DNA from: Lapillicoccus jejuensis
GTDB lineage: Bacteria > Actinomycetota > Actinomycetes > Actinomycetales > Dermatophilaceae
Assembly: GCF_006715055.1 (NCBI RefSeq)
Contig: NZ_VFMN01000001.1
Span: forward strand, 4,515,078-4,579,077
DNA length: 64,000 bases
Direction: 5' to 3'
Below, one piece after another: positions 8,234 to 17,570 of this stretch (position 1 is the stretch's first letter; each line of letters opens with the position of its first letter). A program made the translations under genes and the position numbers. Below the pieces are notes generated by a model. It saw only the letters and a list, made by a program, of their open reading frames with translations. It made no database searches and was not told the origin of the DNA.

Positions 8234-11200
8234 TCAGTCGACGGGGACGGCGGCGATCGCCCGCTGGATGCGCTTGACCGACACCGGCGCGGCGGTCCCG
8301 AGCCGGTTGGCGAAGAGCGACACCCGCAGCTCCTCGATCATCCAGCCGACGGCGACGACGGGCTCGGACGCGCGCTGCGCGGGACGCAGCCGGTCGAGCA
8401 GGTCGCCGTACGCCCGCTCGGCGAGGAGGACCTCGTCCATGGCGCGGCCGTCGCGCAGCGGGTCGAGGGGGGCGCGCTCGAGCCGCAGCAGCACGCCCTG
8501 GAGGTAGCGCCCGAGGTCGGGCAGCCGGGCGAGGCCGGTCTCGGCGACGAACCCGGGCCGGACGAGCTCGGCGAGCTGGGAGCGGACGTCGGCGACGGTG
8601 TCGCGCAGCGCCGGCTGGGTCATCCGCTCGAGGGTGTTGACGGCCTGCAGGTGACGGGCGAGGACCGGCTCGACGAGCCCGACGACCTGCAGGACGCGGG
8701 CGGCGGCGTGGGTGCGGACGGCCTTGAGCGCGGCCTCGAAGTCCGCGTCCGTGCGCACCTCGTGGGGCACGTGCTCGGCGGCGAGGGCGTCGACGGCGCA
8801 CTCGAGGCAGTCCTCGAGGAGCTTCTGGACCGACCCGTGCGGGTTGTGCCCGAGGGCCAGCTTCTGGGTGTTGGTCAGCCTGGCCAGCACCTGCTTCCAC
8901 GGCGGGCTGGTGCCGAGGACGAGCAGCCGCCGTACGCCGACGCGGTGCTCGGCCTGCGCCTCGGCGCGGGTCGGGAGCACCCGCAGCGCGACCGAGGTGC
9001 CCTCGTCGACGAGGGCGGGGTAGCCGTGGACGGTGCGCCCGCCGCCGCCCTGCGTCGTCACCTCGACGGGGATCTCGCCCACGGTCCAGGACGTCAGGCC
9101 GGTGCGCTGCAGGTCGGCACCCGCGCGGGCGACCTGGCGGCGCAGCTGCGGCGCGGCCTGCTCGCGCAGCGCGTCGAGGTCCTGCCCGACGGCGATGACC
9201 CGGCCGCCGGGGTCCTCGATGCTGAACCGCACGCGCAGGTGGGTCGGCACGCGCTCGACGTCCCAGTCCCCCTCCTGGACCACGACGCCGTGCGTCTCGC
9301 GCAGCACCCGGGACAGGACGGTGGTGAGCGGGCCGTCCCCCGCGCCGAGGCCCCGCTCGCGCAGGACCCGGACGGTCGCCGCGGCGTGCTCGGGGGCCGG
9401 GACGAGCAGGCGGCGGGTGGCCTTGGGCAGGGTGCGGATCAGCGCGGTGACGAGGTCCTCGCGCAGCCCCGGCACCTGCCAGTCGAAGCCGTCGGCCGTG
9501 ACCTGGTTGAGCACCTCGACGGGCACGTGGACGGTGACGCCGTCGTCGTCGCGGCCCGGCTCGAAGCGGTAGTCCACGGCGAGGCGCAGGTCGCCCTGCA
9601 CCCACGTCGTCGGGTAGGCGTCGCGGTCGACCGCCTCGGCGCTGTCGCGCACGAGCAGGTCCTCGGTGAAGTGCAGCAGCCGCGGTTCGCGTCGCGACGC
9701 CTTCTTCCACCAGGTGTCGAAGTGCCGGGCCGAGACGACCTCGGCGGGGATCCGCTCGTCGTAGAACGCGCGCACGGTCTCGTCGTCGACGACGATGTCG
9801 CGCCGTCGGGTCCGGGCCTCGAGCTCGCGCAGCCGCTCGACGAGCGCGGCGTTGTCGTGGAAGAACCGGTGCCGGGTGGTCCACTCCCCCTCGACGAGGG
9901 CCCGCTGGACGAAGAGGTTGCGGGCCTCCTCGCGGTCGACGGCGGCGTAGCCGACGGTGCGGCCGGTGACGATGGGGACGCCGTACAGGGTCACCCGCTC
10001 GGTGGCGACGGCGCTGCCGCGGCGGGCCGACCAGGTGGGCTCGGAGTAGGTGCGCTTGACCAGGTGCTTGCCCGCCTCCTCGGCCCACAGGGGGTCGATC
10101 CGGGCGCAGCCGCGGGCCCAGGTGCGGTTGGTCTCGACGAGCTCGCCGGCCATGACGAAGGCCGGCTGCTTCCTGAACACGACGCTGCCGGGGGCGATGG
10201 AGAAGTGCAGCCCGCGCGCACCGAGGTAGTCGCGGCGGACCTCGTCCCGGGAACCGATCTGCGAGAGCAGCCCGGTGAGCAGGCTGCGGTGCACGGCCTC
10301 GAGGTCGGGCTCGGCGTCCTCCTCGGACGTCCCGCGCGCGGTGTCGTAGCCGGCCTGCTTGCACGCCTGGCGAAGCTGCGCGTGCAGGTCCTGCCACTCG
10401 CGGACCCGCAGGAAGTGCAGGTACTCCGCCTTGCAGAGCCGGCGGAACGCGCTGGAGGACAACGCCTTCTGCTGCTCGCGCAGGTAGCGCCACAGCATGA
10501 GGTAGGCGCCGAAGTCGCTGCCCTCGACGGCGAAGCGCTTGTGCGCGGCGTCCGCGAGCTCGCGCTTCTCCAGCGGCCGCTCGCGCACGTCCTGCAGCGA
10601 CAGGGCCGAGACGACGACGAGGACCTCGCGCAGGCAGCCGCGCGCATCGGCCTCGATGACCATCCGCGCGAGGCGCGGGTCGACGGGGAGGGCGGCGATG
10701 GTGCGTCCGTACGGCGTCAGCCGTCGCCTCCGCGCGGCCGAGCCGCCTTCGCTCGGGCGGCTGCTCGTCTCCTCCGGCTCGACGGCGCGCAGCTCCTCGA
10801 GCAGCCGGACGCCGTCGGTGACGGCCCGCGGGTCGGGCGGGTCGAGGAAGGGGTAGGCGGCGACGTCGCCGAGGCCCAGCGAGGTCATCTGGAGGATGAC
10901 CGACGCGAGGTTGGTCCGCAGGATCTCGGGGTCGGTGAACTCCGGGCGCGAGAGGTAGTCGTCCTCGGAGTAGAGGCGGATGCAGATGCCCTCGGCGACG
11001 CGGCCGCAGCGGCCCTTGCGCTGGTCGGCGCTGGCCCGGCTCACCGGCTCGATCGGCAGGCGCTGCACCTTGGTCCGCGCGGACCACCGCGAGATGCGGG
11101 CGGTGCCGGTGTCGACGACGTAGCGGATGCCGGGGACGGTCAGCGAGGTCTCGGCGACGTTGGTGGCGAGGACGACGCGGCGGGTGACGCCGGGCGGGCG

Positions 11201-12232
11201 GCGGCCGAAGACGCGGTGCTGCTCGGCGGCGGACAGCCGGCCGAAGAGCGGGAGGACCTCGGTCTGCGGGAGGTCGAGCCCGGCGAGCGCCTCGGCGGCG
11301 TCGCGGATCTCCCGCTCGCCGCTGAGGAAGACGAGGATGTCGCCGTCGCGGCGTTCCGTCCACAGCTCGGTGACGGCGTCGACGATGCCGGTCGTCTGGT
11401 CGCGGTCGGCGACGGCGGGGCCGTCACCGGGACCGTCCTCGTCGTCGTCGGCCTGCGCGTCCTCGGCGGCGAGCGGGCGGTAGCGGACCTCGACGGGGAA
11501 GGTGCGACCCGACACCTCGACGACCGGCACGGGCGGCTGCCCGGGCTGGGAGAAGTGGTCGGCGAAGCGCTGCGGGTCGATCGTCGCCGACGTGATGACG
11601 ACCTTGAGGTCGGGGCGGCGCGGCAGCAGGCGCTTGAGGTAGCCGAGGATGAAGTCGATGTTGAGCGAGCGCTCGTGCGCCTCGTCGATGACGATCGTGT
11701 CGTAGCGGCGCAGGTCGCGGTCGTGCTGCAGCTCTCCGAGCAGGATGCCGTCGGTCATCACCTTGACGAGCGTGTCGCGGCTGCTGTGGTCGGCGAAGCG
11801 GACCTGGTAGCCCACGACGCCGCCGAGCTCGACGTCGAGCTCCTCGGCGAGGCGCTCGGCGACGGCGCGGGCGGCGATCCGCCGCGGCTGGGTGTGCCCG
11901 ATCGTGCCGGCGACCCCGCGTCCGAGCCCCAGGAGGATCTTCGGCAGCTGGGTGGTCTTGCCCGACCCGGTCTCCCCGGCGACGACGACGACCTGGTGGT
12001 CGCGGATGGCCGCGGCGATGTCGTCGCGGCGCCCGGAGACCGGCAGGTCCTCGGGGTAGCGGATCTCGGGGACGAGGCCGCGGCGGTGCTCGAGCCGTCG
12101 GGCCCGGCCGGCGGCCCGCTCGGCGGGGTCGACGTCGCCGCGGGGACGCCCCCGCCCGCGGCGACGAGGGCGGCGGGGCCGGTCGTCCGGGCCGCCGCCG
12201 CGCGACGGCACCGGCTCGGACGTCTCGGACAC
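8234..12232 (-). CDS. hrpA: ATP-dependent RNA helicase HrpA (DEAH box)
   Basis: A 1332-residue DEAH-box helicase of normal HrpA length. After an Arg-rich tail (to about residue 50) come Walker A GETGSGKT (86-93), the DEAH box (183-186), SAT (motif III) and a helicase C domain with QRKGRCGR. The HA2 and OB regions follow, and then the long C-terminal extension specific to HrpA. It unwinds RNA in mRNA or ribosome quality control. GTG 12232 is chosen over the upstream ATG 12358 because TAGACT ends 8 nt before it, the signature of a leaderless promoter, and because upstream sequence belongs to an inverted repeat. Single-gene transcription unit, possibly reading into the PAC2 gene. Confidence 0.93.
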   Translation of the reverse strand: MSETSEPVPSRGGGPDDRPRRPRRRGRGRPRGDVDPAERAAGRARRLEHRRGLVPEIRYPEDLPVSGRRDDIAAAIRDHQVVVVAGETGSGKTTQLPKILLGLGRGVAGTIGHTQPRRIAARAVAERLAEELDVELGGVVGYQVRFADHSSRDTLVKVMTDGILLGELQHDRDLRRYDTIVIDEAHERSLNIDFILGYLKRLLPRRPDLKVVITSATIDPQRFADHFSQPGQPPVPVVEVSGRTFPVEVRYRPLAAEDAQADDDEDGPGDGPAVADRDQTTGIVDAVTELWTERRDGDILVFLSGEREIRDAAEALAGLDLPQTEVLPLFGRLSAAEQHRVFGRRPPGVTRRVVLATNVAETSLTVPGIRYVVDTGTARISRWSARTKVQRLPIEPVSRASADQRKGRCGRVAEGICIRLYSEDDYLSRPEFTDPEILRTNLASVILQMTSLGLGDVAAYPFLDPPDPRAVTDGVRLLEELRAVEPEETSSRPSEGGSAARRRRLTPYGRTIAALPVDPRLARMVIEADARGCLREVLVVVSALSLQDVRERPLEKRELADAAHKRFAVEGSDFGAYLMLWRYLREQQKALSSSAFRRLCKAEYLHFLRVREWQDLHAQLRQACKQAGYDTARGTSEEDAEPDLEAVHRSLLTGLLSQIGSRDEVRRDYLGARGLHFSIAPGSVVFRKQPAFVMAGELVETNRTWARGCARIDPLWAEEAGKHLVKRTYSEPTWSARRGSAVATERVTLYGVPIVTGRTVGYAAVDREEARNLFVQRALVEGEWTTRHRFFHDNAALVERLRELEARTRRRDIVVDDETVRAFYDERIPAEVVSARHFDTWWKKASRREPRLLHFTEDLLVRDSAEAVDRDAYPTTWVQGDLRLAVDYRFEPGRDDDGVTVHVPVEVLNQVTADGFDWQVPGLREDLVTALIRTLPKATRRLLVPAPEHAAATVRVLRERGLGAGDGPLTTVLSRVLRETHGVVVQEGDWDVERVPTHLRVRFSIEDPGGRVIAVGQDLDALREQAAPQLRRQVARAGADLQRTGLTSWTVGEIPVEVTTQGGGGRTVHGYPALVDEGTSVALRVLPTRAEAQAEHRVGVRRLLVLGTSPPWKQVLARLTNTQKLALGHNPHGSVQKLLEDCLECAVDALAAEHVPHEVRTDADFEAALKAVRTHAAARVLQVVGLVEPVLARHLQAVNTLERMTQPALRDTVADVRSQLAELVRPGFVAETGLARLPDLGRYLQGVLLRLERAPLDPLRDGRAMDEVLLAERAYGDLLDRLRPAQRASEPVVAVGWMIEELRVSLFANRLGTAAPVSVKRIQRAIAAVPVD

Positions 12233-12240
12233 GGAGGTCG

Positions 12241-12246
12241 AGTCTA
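12241..12246 (-). promoter_or_regulatory. -10 box (TAGACT) for hrpA
   Basis: TAGACT on the minus strand ends 8 nt before GTG 12232, which has no Shine-Dalgarno, so hrpA is probably leaderless. Confidence 0.6.
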
Positions 12247-12295
12247 CGGAGCGCCGTACGGGGCTCTCGACGCGGTTTCGGCCGCTGTCAGCAGG

Positions 12296-12382
12296 GAGGG
12301 GACGACTCCTTGCTCCTGATGCGCCCTTCTCGGGCCGGATCCGGGTCAGGACGGGCACATCCGGAGCAAGAAGTCGTCCCTC
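12296..12382. repeat. 87-bp inverted-repeat element between the OYE gene and hrpA
   Basis: Arms at 12296-12316 and 12363-12382 match over 20 bp apart from one inserted G and one mismatch. The 46-bp centre contains smaller complementary pieces (cctga/tcagg). The right arm includes the stop codon of the OYE gene. It could be the OYE terminator, but the long arms and structured centre also resemble a small non-autonomous mobile element. No target duplication was recognised. Confidence 0.6.
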
Positions 12383-13460
12383 ACGCGGTGGGCCAGGTGC
12401 CGCGGGTGTACTGCGGCGGCCAGGGGGCGTCGTCGACGGCGACGCCGAGCTCGTGCGCGGCGCGCAGCGGCCACGCGGGCTCGCGCAGGGCGGCGCGGGC
12501 GAGCAGGACGACGTCGGCCTCGCCGTTGGCGAGGACCTTCTCCGCCTGGACCGGCTCGGTGATCAGCCCGACCGCGCCCGTCGCGACACCGGCGCCGGAG
12601 CGCACCCCGGCCGCGAGCGGCACCTGGTAGCCGGGGCCGACGGGGATCGACGCCGGCGCGTTGCCACCGGAGGACACGTCGACGAGGTCGACCCCGCGCG
12701 GCGCCATCAGCCGGGCCAGCTCGACGGACTGCTCGAGGTCCCAGCCGCCCTCGAGCCAGTCGGTGCCGGAGATCCGCACGAGCAGCGGCATCCCGTCGGG
12801 GATCGCGCCGCGGACGGCGTCGACGGTGTCGAGCAGCAGCCGGGTGCGGCCCTCGAAGGAGCCGCCCCACGCGTCGTCTCGGTGGTTGGACAGCGGGGAG
12901 AGGAACTCGTGGAACAGGTAGCCGTGGGCGGCGTGCAGCTCCACGGTGTCGAAGCCGGCGTCGACCGAGCGGACCGCGGCGTCGCGGAAGTCGCGCACGA
13001 CCTCGGCGATGCCCTCGACGTCGAGCTGCTGCGGGGCGTCGTAGCCCGGGTAGGGCTCCTCGCTCGGACCGACCGGCACCCAGCCGCCGTCCGCCGCGGG
13101 GACGGTGCCGTGCTGCGGCGCCCAGGGCCGGTAGGTCGAGCCCTTGCGGCCGGCGTGCGCCAGCTGGGTCCCGATGGCGGCGCCCTGGCCGTGGACGACG
13201 TCGACGACGCGCTCCCACGCCTGGGCCTGGTCGTCGCTCCAGATGCCGGCGTCCTGCGGCGAGATCCGTCCCTCGGGCGAGACGGCGGCGGCCTCGGTGA
13301 GCAGCAGGCCGAAACCGCCGGTGGCGCGGGCACCGAGGTGGACCAGGTGCCAGTCGTTCGGCAGGCCCTCGTCGCTGGAGTACTGGCACATCGGCGCCAG
13401 CCAGGCGCGGTTGCGGACGGTCAGCGAGCGCAGGGTGATCGGGTCGAACAGTCCGGGCAC
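12381..13460 (-). CDS. NADH:flavin oxidoreductase, old yellow enzyme (YqjM-like)
   Basis: A 359-residue FMN-binding TIM-barrel ene-reductase that reduces activated C=C bonds (enones, nitro compounds) with NAD(P)H. Features of the YqjM subgroup are visible: PMCQYS with C25 and Y27, which tune the flavin and bind substrate, QLAHAGRK (residues 98-105), and the HAAH pair H175/H178. The FMN-phosphate-binding end follows in the C-terminal third. GTG 13460 has GAGGAG upstream. It lies 85 bp downstream of metY in the same direction and may be partly co-transcribed. The true physiological substrate cannot be read from the sequence. Confidence 0.92.
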   Translation of the reverse strand: MPGLFDPITLRSLTVRNRAWLAPMCQYSSDEGLPNDWHLVHLGARATGGFGLLLTEAAAVSPEGRISPQDAGIWSDDQAQAWERVVDVVHGQGAAIGTQLAHAGRKGSTYRPWAPQHGTVPAADGGWVPVGPSEEPYPGYDAPQQLDVEGIAEVVRDFRDAAVRSVDAGFDTVELHAAHGYLFHEFLSPLSNHRDDAWGGSFEGRTRLLLDTVDAVRGAIPDGMPLLVRISGTDWLEGGWDLEQSVELARLMAPRGVDLVDVSSGGNAPASIPVGPGYQVPLAAGVRSGAGVATGAVGLITEPVQAEKVLANGEADVVLLARAALREPAWPLRAAHELGVAVDDAPWPPQYTRGTWPTA

Positions 13461-13545
13461 GGAGGTGCTCCTCGGGTCGCGGCGGGCGGGCGTCGTACGG
13501 GGCCAACCCGCCCCGCCCGCGCGCGATTCCCGTGGTGCAGGGCCC

Positions 13546-14868
<1,323 letters not shown>

Positions 14869-14928
14869 GTCGTCTCCTCGGAACTCATGTCGTGCACATG
14901 GAACACTCTCGTCGGCGACACGGTCGGC

Positions 14929-14944
14929 GCACCGTCGACGGTGC
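14929..14944. other. 16-bp perfect palindrome in the metY leader
   Basis: GCACCGTCGACGGTGC lies between the SAM-IV aptamer and the metY ribosome site. It can form a hairpin and may be part of the riboswitch expression platform. No U-run follows, so translational control or Rho-dependent termination is as likely as intrinsic termination. Confidence 0.45.
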
Positions 14945-14954
14945 GGGAGCCGGA

Positions 14955-15070
14955 GCCCCGCGCTTGCCGGGACCCGAGGGTCCGCGACCAGGTCCTCACC
15001 CGGGGCACCCCACCGCGAGTGGAGGGTTGCCGGTCAGCGAGCCGGGGCTTGTCGCTGACACTCATGACCT
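14955..15070 (-). ncRNA. SAM-IV riboswitch upstream of metY
   Basis: The minus-strand leader starts GGTCATGAGTGTCAGCGAC and continues with CAAGCCCCGGCTCGCTG, CCGGCAACCCTCC, GCGGTGGGGTGCCCCGGGTGA and a closing GACC. These blocks match the SAM-IV core in order and spacing as I recall it. The distal GGCAAGCGCGGGG block, which forms the extra SAM-IV pseudoknot, is also present (14955-14968). S-adenosylmethionine binding would lower expression of metY, 87 nt downstream. The aptamer begins about 7 nt after a -10 box, so it is essentially the first part of the transcript. Confidence 0.93.
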
Positions 15071-15076
15071 GCACCG

Positions 15077-15082
15077 ATGCTA
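15077..15082 (-). promoter_or_regulatory. -10 box (TAGCAT) for the metY riboswitch transcript
   Basis: TAGCAT lies 6-7 nt before the first paired base of the SAM-IV aptamer, giving a start near 15070. No clear -35 was found. Confidence 0.6.
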
Positions 15083-15262
15083 GGACATCGACCGCCCGGG
15101 TGGTGAACCCCCCGTCCCGCCTGGCGGACGGACCCCGGCGAGGGTCGGCCGGTTTCGCCGGTTCCGTCCCCCGGGTGGGACCCGGCGTGCTCTGATGTGC
15201 CGGATCAGGGCTCCCAGGCTCCTCCCAGCCCGACGTCGACGACAGCTCACGAAGGAGTGACC
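15083..15262. other. Upstream region of the propeller gene
   Basis: Together with the metY leader this makes a 394-bp gap without genes. The 180 bp nearest the propeller gene hold the start of the metY promoter and, at the right end, GAAGGAG before ATG 15263. I see no clear TANNNT box or operator for the rightward gene. Confidence 0.4.
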
Positions 15263-16288
15263 ATGCGGGTACGGCGCACGGTGCGGATGGTGGTGGCCTC
15301 GGTCGCCGCCCTGGTGGGGGCGGGTGCCGGGTCCCTCGTGGCCGCGCCGGCGGTCGACGCGGCCACCGTGGTCCGCACGAGCAGGGTGGTGTGGGGGATG
15401 AACGGAGACGTCCCGGTCGCCGGCGACTACACCGGTGACGGGCGCCGCGACCTGGCGGTGTGGCGACCCTCGACCGGGACCTGGTACATCCAGGGCCTTC
15501 CCACGTTCAGCTGGGGTGTCGCGGGTGACGTGCCCGTCGTGGCCGACTTCACCGGCGACGGTCGGATCGACCCGGCGGTGTGGAGGCCGTCGACCGGCAC
15601 CTGGTACATCCGCGGCGTGGCCAAGGTCGTCTGGGGCCTCCAGGGCGACGTCCCGGTCGCCCGGGACTGGAACGGGACGCGCGGGGCGGACCTGGCCGTC
15701 TGGAGGCCGTCGACCGGCACCTGGTACGTCCGGGGCGTGACGACGACCGCGTGGGGCCTGAACGGCGACGTCCCCGTCCCCCGCGACTGGAACAGCGACG
15801 GCCGTTCCGACCTCGCCGTCTGGCGTCCCTCCACCGGCACGTGGTACCTGCGCGGCATCGCGACCGTCGCCTGGGGCCTGAACGGCGACGTGCCCGTCCC
15901 GGCCGACTACTCCGGCGACGGCCGTCCCGAGCTCGCGGTCTGGCGCCCGTCGACCGGCACCTGGTACGAGCGCGGGGTCGCGACGGTCACCTGGGGCCTG
16001 CCCGGCGACGTGCCGCAGACCGGTGACTTCCTCGGGACCTCGGCCGCCGACCAGGTCGTGTGGCGCCCGTCCACCGGCACCTGGTACCTGCGCTGGCAGG
16101 AGGTGACGACGTCCCCGACGCCGCCCGCGCCCACGACCCGGTGCGACCCGTCGTACCCGACGATCTGCCTCCCCCCGCCGCCCCCGGACCTGGACTGCTC
16201 GCAGATCCCGTACCGCAACTTCCCTGTGCGCCAACCCGACCCGCACCGCTTCGACGCCGACCACGACGGCATCGGCTGCGAGAGCTGA
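15263..16288 (+). CDS. Secreted six-repeat FG-GAP/VCBS-like propeller protein with Excalibur domain
   Basis: A 341-residue exported protein. A basic N-terminus and hydrophobic core ending near APAVDA form a signal peptide. Then come six 40-residue repeats (about residues 43-282), each built as [35 protein letters not shown]. The GDxxGDGxxDLAVWR part is the FG-GAP/VCBS calcium-binding blade, and six copies would close one beta-propeller. A Pro/Thr linker leads to an Excalibur calcium-binding tail with [11 protein letters not shown]. Repeats 3 and 6 have lost some Asp ligands. ATG 15263 has GAAGGAG upstream; the longer frame from 15197 adds no signal. Probably a cell-surface or secreted binding protein; ligand unknown. 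Confidence 0.85.
   Translation: MRVRRTVRMVVASVAALVGAGAGSLVAAPAVDAATVVRTSRVVWGMNGDVPVAGDYTGDGRRDLAVWRPSTGTWYIQGLPTFSWGVAGDVPVVADFTGDGRIDPAVWRPSTGTWYIRGVAKVVWGLQGDVPVARDWNGTRGADLAVWRPSTGTWYVRGVTTTAWGLNGDVPVPRDWNSDGRSDLAVWRPSTGTWYLRGIATVAWGLNGDVPVPADYSGDGRPELAVWRPSTGTWYERGVATVTWGLPGDVPQTGDFLGTSAADQVVWRPSTGTWYLRWQEVTTSPTPPAPTTRCDPSYPTICLPPPPPDLDCSQIPYRNFPVRQPDPHRFDADHDGIGCES
15364..16089 (+). repeat. Six 120-bp coding repeats
   Basis: The block around ACCTGGTAC recurs at exact 120-bp steps (about 15480, 15600, 15720, 15840, 15960, 16080), preceded each time by a conserved TCGACCGG/TCCACCGG. Boundaries are approximate. Conservation at the DNA level suggests recent expansion or gene conversion. 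Confidence 0.8.
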
Positions 16289-16294
16289 CCGCGG

Positions 16295-16324
16295 GACCCC
16301 TCGTCGCACGGACCCGTCGGGGTC
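16295..16324. terminator. Weak hairpin after the propeller gene
   Basis: GACCCC (16295-16300) pairs with GGGGTC (16319-16324) just after the stop codon. The stem is short and the loop is 18 nt, so a terminator role is uncertain. Confidence 0.3.
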
Positions 16325-16359
16325 AACCGGATTCACCGGACGCCGCGCTCCCGCTCGGC

Positions 16360-16365
16360 TAGATT
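16360..16365 (+). promoter_or_regulatory. -10 box (TAGATT) for nadR
   Basis: TAGATT lies 41 nt upstream of GTG 16406. A leader of about 35 nt ending in CAGGGG would carry the ribosome site. Confidence 0.45.
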
Positions 16366-16405
16366 CGGAGGTCGACGCCGCCGCACCGACAGAGCAGGGG
16401 TATCC

Positions 16406-17539
16406 GTGAGCGACAGCCTCGACCGGCGGGCGACCGTGTCCGCTCCGGCGCCCTCGCACGTCGCCGGGAAGGGCGGACGCCGCTTCCGGCACGGACTGGT
16501 CATCGGCACCTTCTACCCCCCGCACGTCGGGCACCTGGCGCTGGTGCGCGCCGCGCTGTCGCGCTGCGATCGGGTGACCGTCGAGGTGCTCGGCGGCAGC
16601 ACCGAGTCCATCCCCGTTCCGCTGCGGGTCCAGTGGCTCGTCGAGGAGGCGCCGACGGCGCGCGTGACCTCGGTCGTCGACGACGCCGAGATCGACTTCG
16701 AGTCGGCCGCCGCCTGGGAGCACCACACGGGCGTGATCCGCAGCCTGCTCGACCCCGCCGACGGGCCGGTCGGGGCGGTCTTCACCTCGGACGCGTACGG
16801 TGAGGAGCTGGCCCACCGGCTCGACGCGGAGTGGGTGCGCGTCGACCCCGAGCGCTCGTCGCTCACCGTCTCGAGCACCGCCGTGCGGCGCGACGTTCCC
16901 GGTCACTGGTGGGCCCTGCCGGCCGCGGCCCGTGCCCACCTGGCCAAGCGGGTCGTCGTCCTCGGCGCCGAGTCCAGCGGGACGACGACGCTGGCCAGCG
17001 ACCTCGCCGACCGGTACGGCGTCCCCTGGGTCCCGGAGTACGTGCGGGCCTGGGCGGTCGCCCGTCCGGGTGGGCCCGGGGCCCCCTGGCAGGACGTCGA
17101 GCTCGATCTCGTCGCGCAGGCCCAGGCCGCCGGGGAGGACGCCGCCGCGCGTCGCACCCCCCGACCGCTCCTGCTCTGCGACACCGACGTCCTCGCCGCC
17201 GCGGTCTGGCACCAGCGGCACGTGGGGTCGCGCTCCCCCCGGCTGGAGGCGCTGGCTGCCCAGCGGGTGCCGGACCTGTACCTGCTGACCTCGCCGGACG
17301 ACGTCCCCCTGCCGCGCGGCGCGGGGGCCGACGGCGAGCGCCGGCGGGCGGCGATGCACGAGGGCTTCCGGCAGGTGCTGGCCGCCCGGCCGGCCCGGTG
17401 GGTCGAGGTCGCGGGCGACCGCGAGGAGCGTCTCGCCCGGGCCACGCAGGAGGTCGACGCGCTGCTGGCGCGCGGCTGGGACCTGGCCCCGTCGCTCGAG
17501 CAGCAGCAGCACGCGGCCCGTCGGCACGGGGCGACCTGA
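16406..17539 (+). CDS. NadR-like NMN adenylyltransferase/nicotinamide riboside kinase
   Basis: A 377-residue two-domain NAD-salvage protein. The N-terminal nucleotidyltransferase has GTFYPPHVGH (residues 34-43, the HxGH motif) and SSTAVRR (156-162), which bind ATP and join NMN to AMP. The C-terminal P-loop domain starts RVVVLGAESSGTTT: at T193 the Walker A lysine of Escherichia coli NadR (GESSGKS) is replaced. I recall similar threonine forms in other actinobacteria, but did not check. The ribosylnicotinamide kinase step may therefore be altered. No helix-turn-helix regulator domain precedes the enzyme. GTG 16406 sits behind CAGGGG. The next gene follows after 31 bp. Confidence 0.85.
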   Translation: MSDSLDRRATVSAPAPSHVAGKGGRRFRHGLVIGTFYPPHVGHLALVRAALSRCDRVTVEVLGGSTESIPVPLRVQWLVEEAPTARVTSVVDDAEIDFESAAAWEHHTGVIRSLLDPADGPVGAVFTSDAYGEELAHRLDAEWVRVDPERSSLTVSSTAVRRDVPGHWWALPAAARAHLAKRVVVLGAESSGTTTLASDLADRYGVPWVPEYVRAWAVARPGGPGAPWQDVELDLVAQAQAAGEDAAARRTPRPLLLCDTDVLAAAVWHQRHVGSRSPRLEALAAQRVPDLYLLTSPDDVPLPRGAGADGERRRAAMHEGFRQVLAARPARWVEVAGDREERLARATQEVDALLARGWDLAPSLEQQQHAARRHGAT

Positions 17540-17570
17540 CGCGCTCCGCCGGCTCGGGCAGGATGGGCGG

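Noticed and set aside
15364..16089. Regular 120-bp repeats as a CRISPR or satellite array
   Set aside because: The repeats are in one reading frame and encode conserved propeller blades; there are no unique spacers of CRISPR size.
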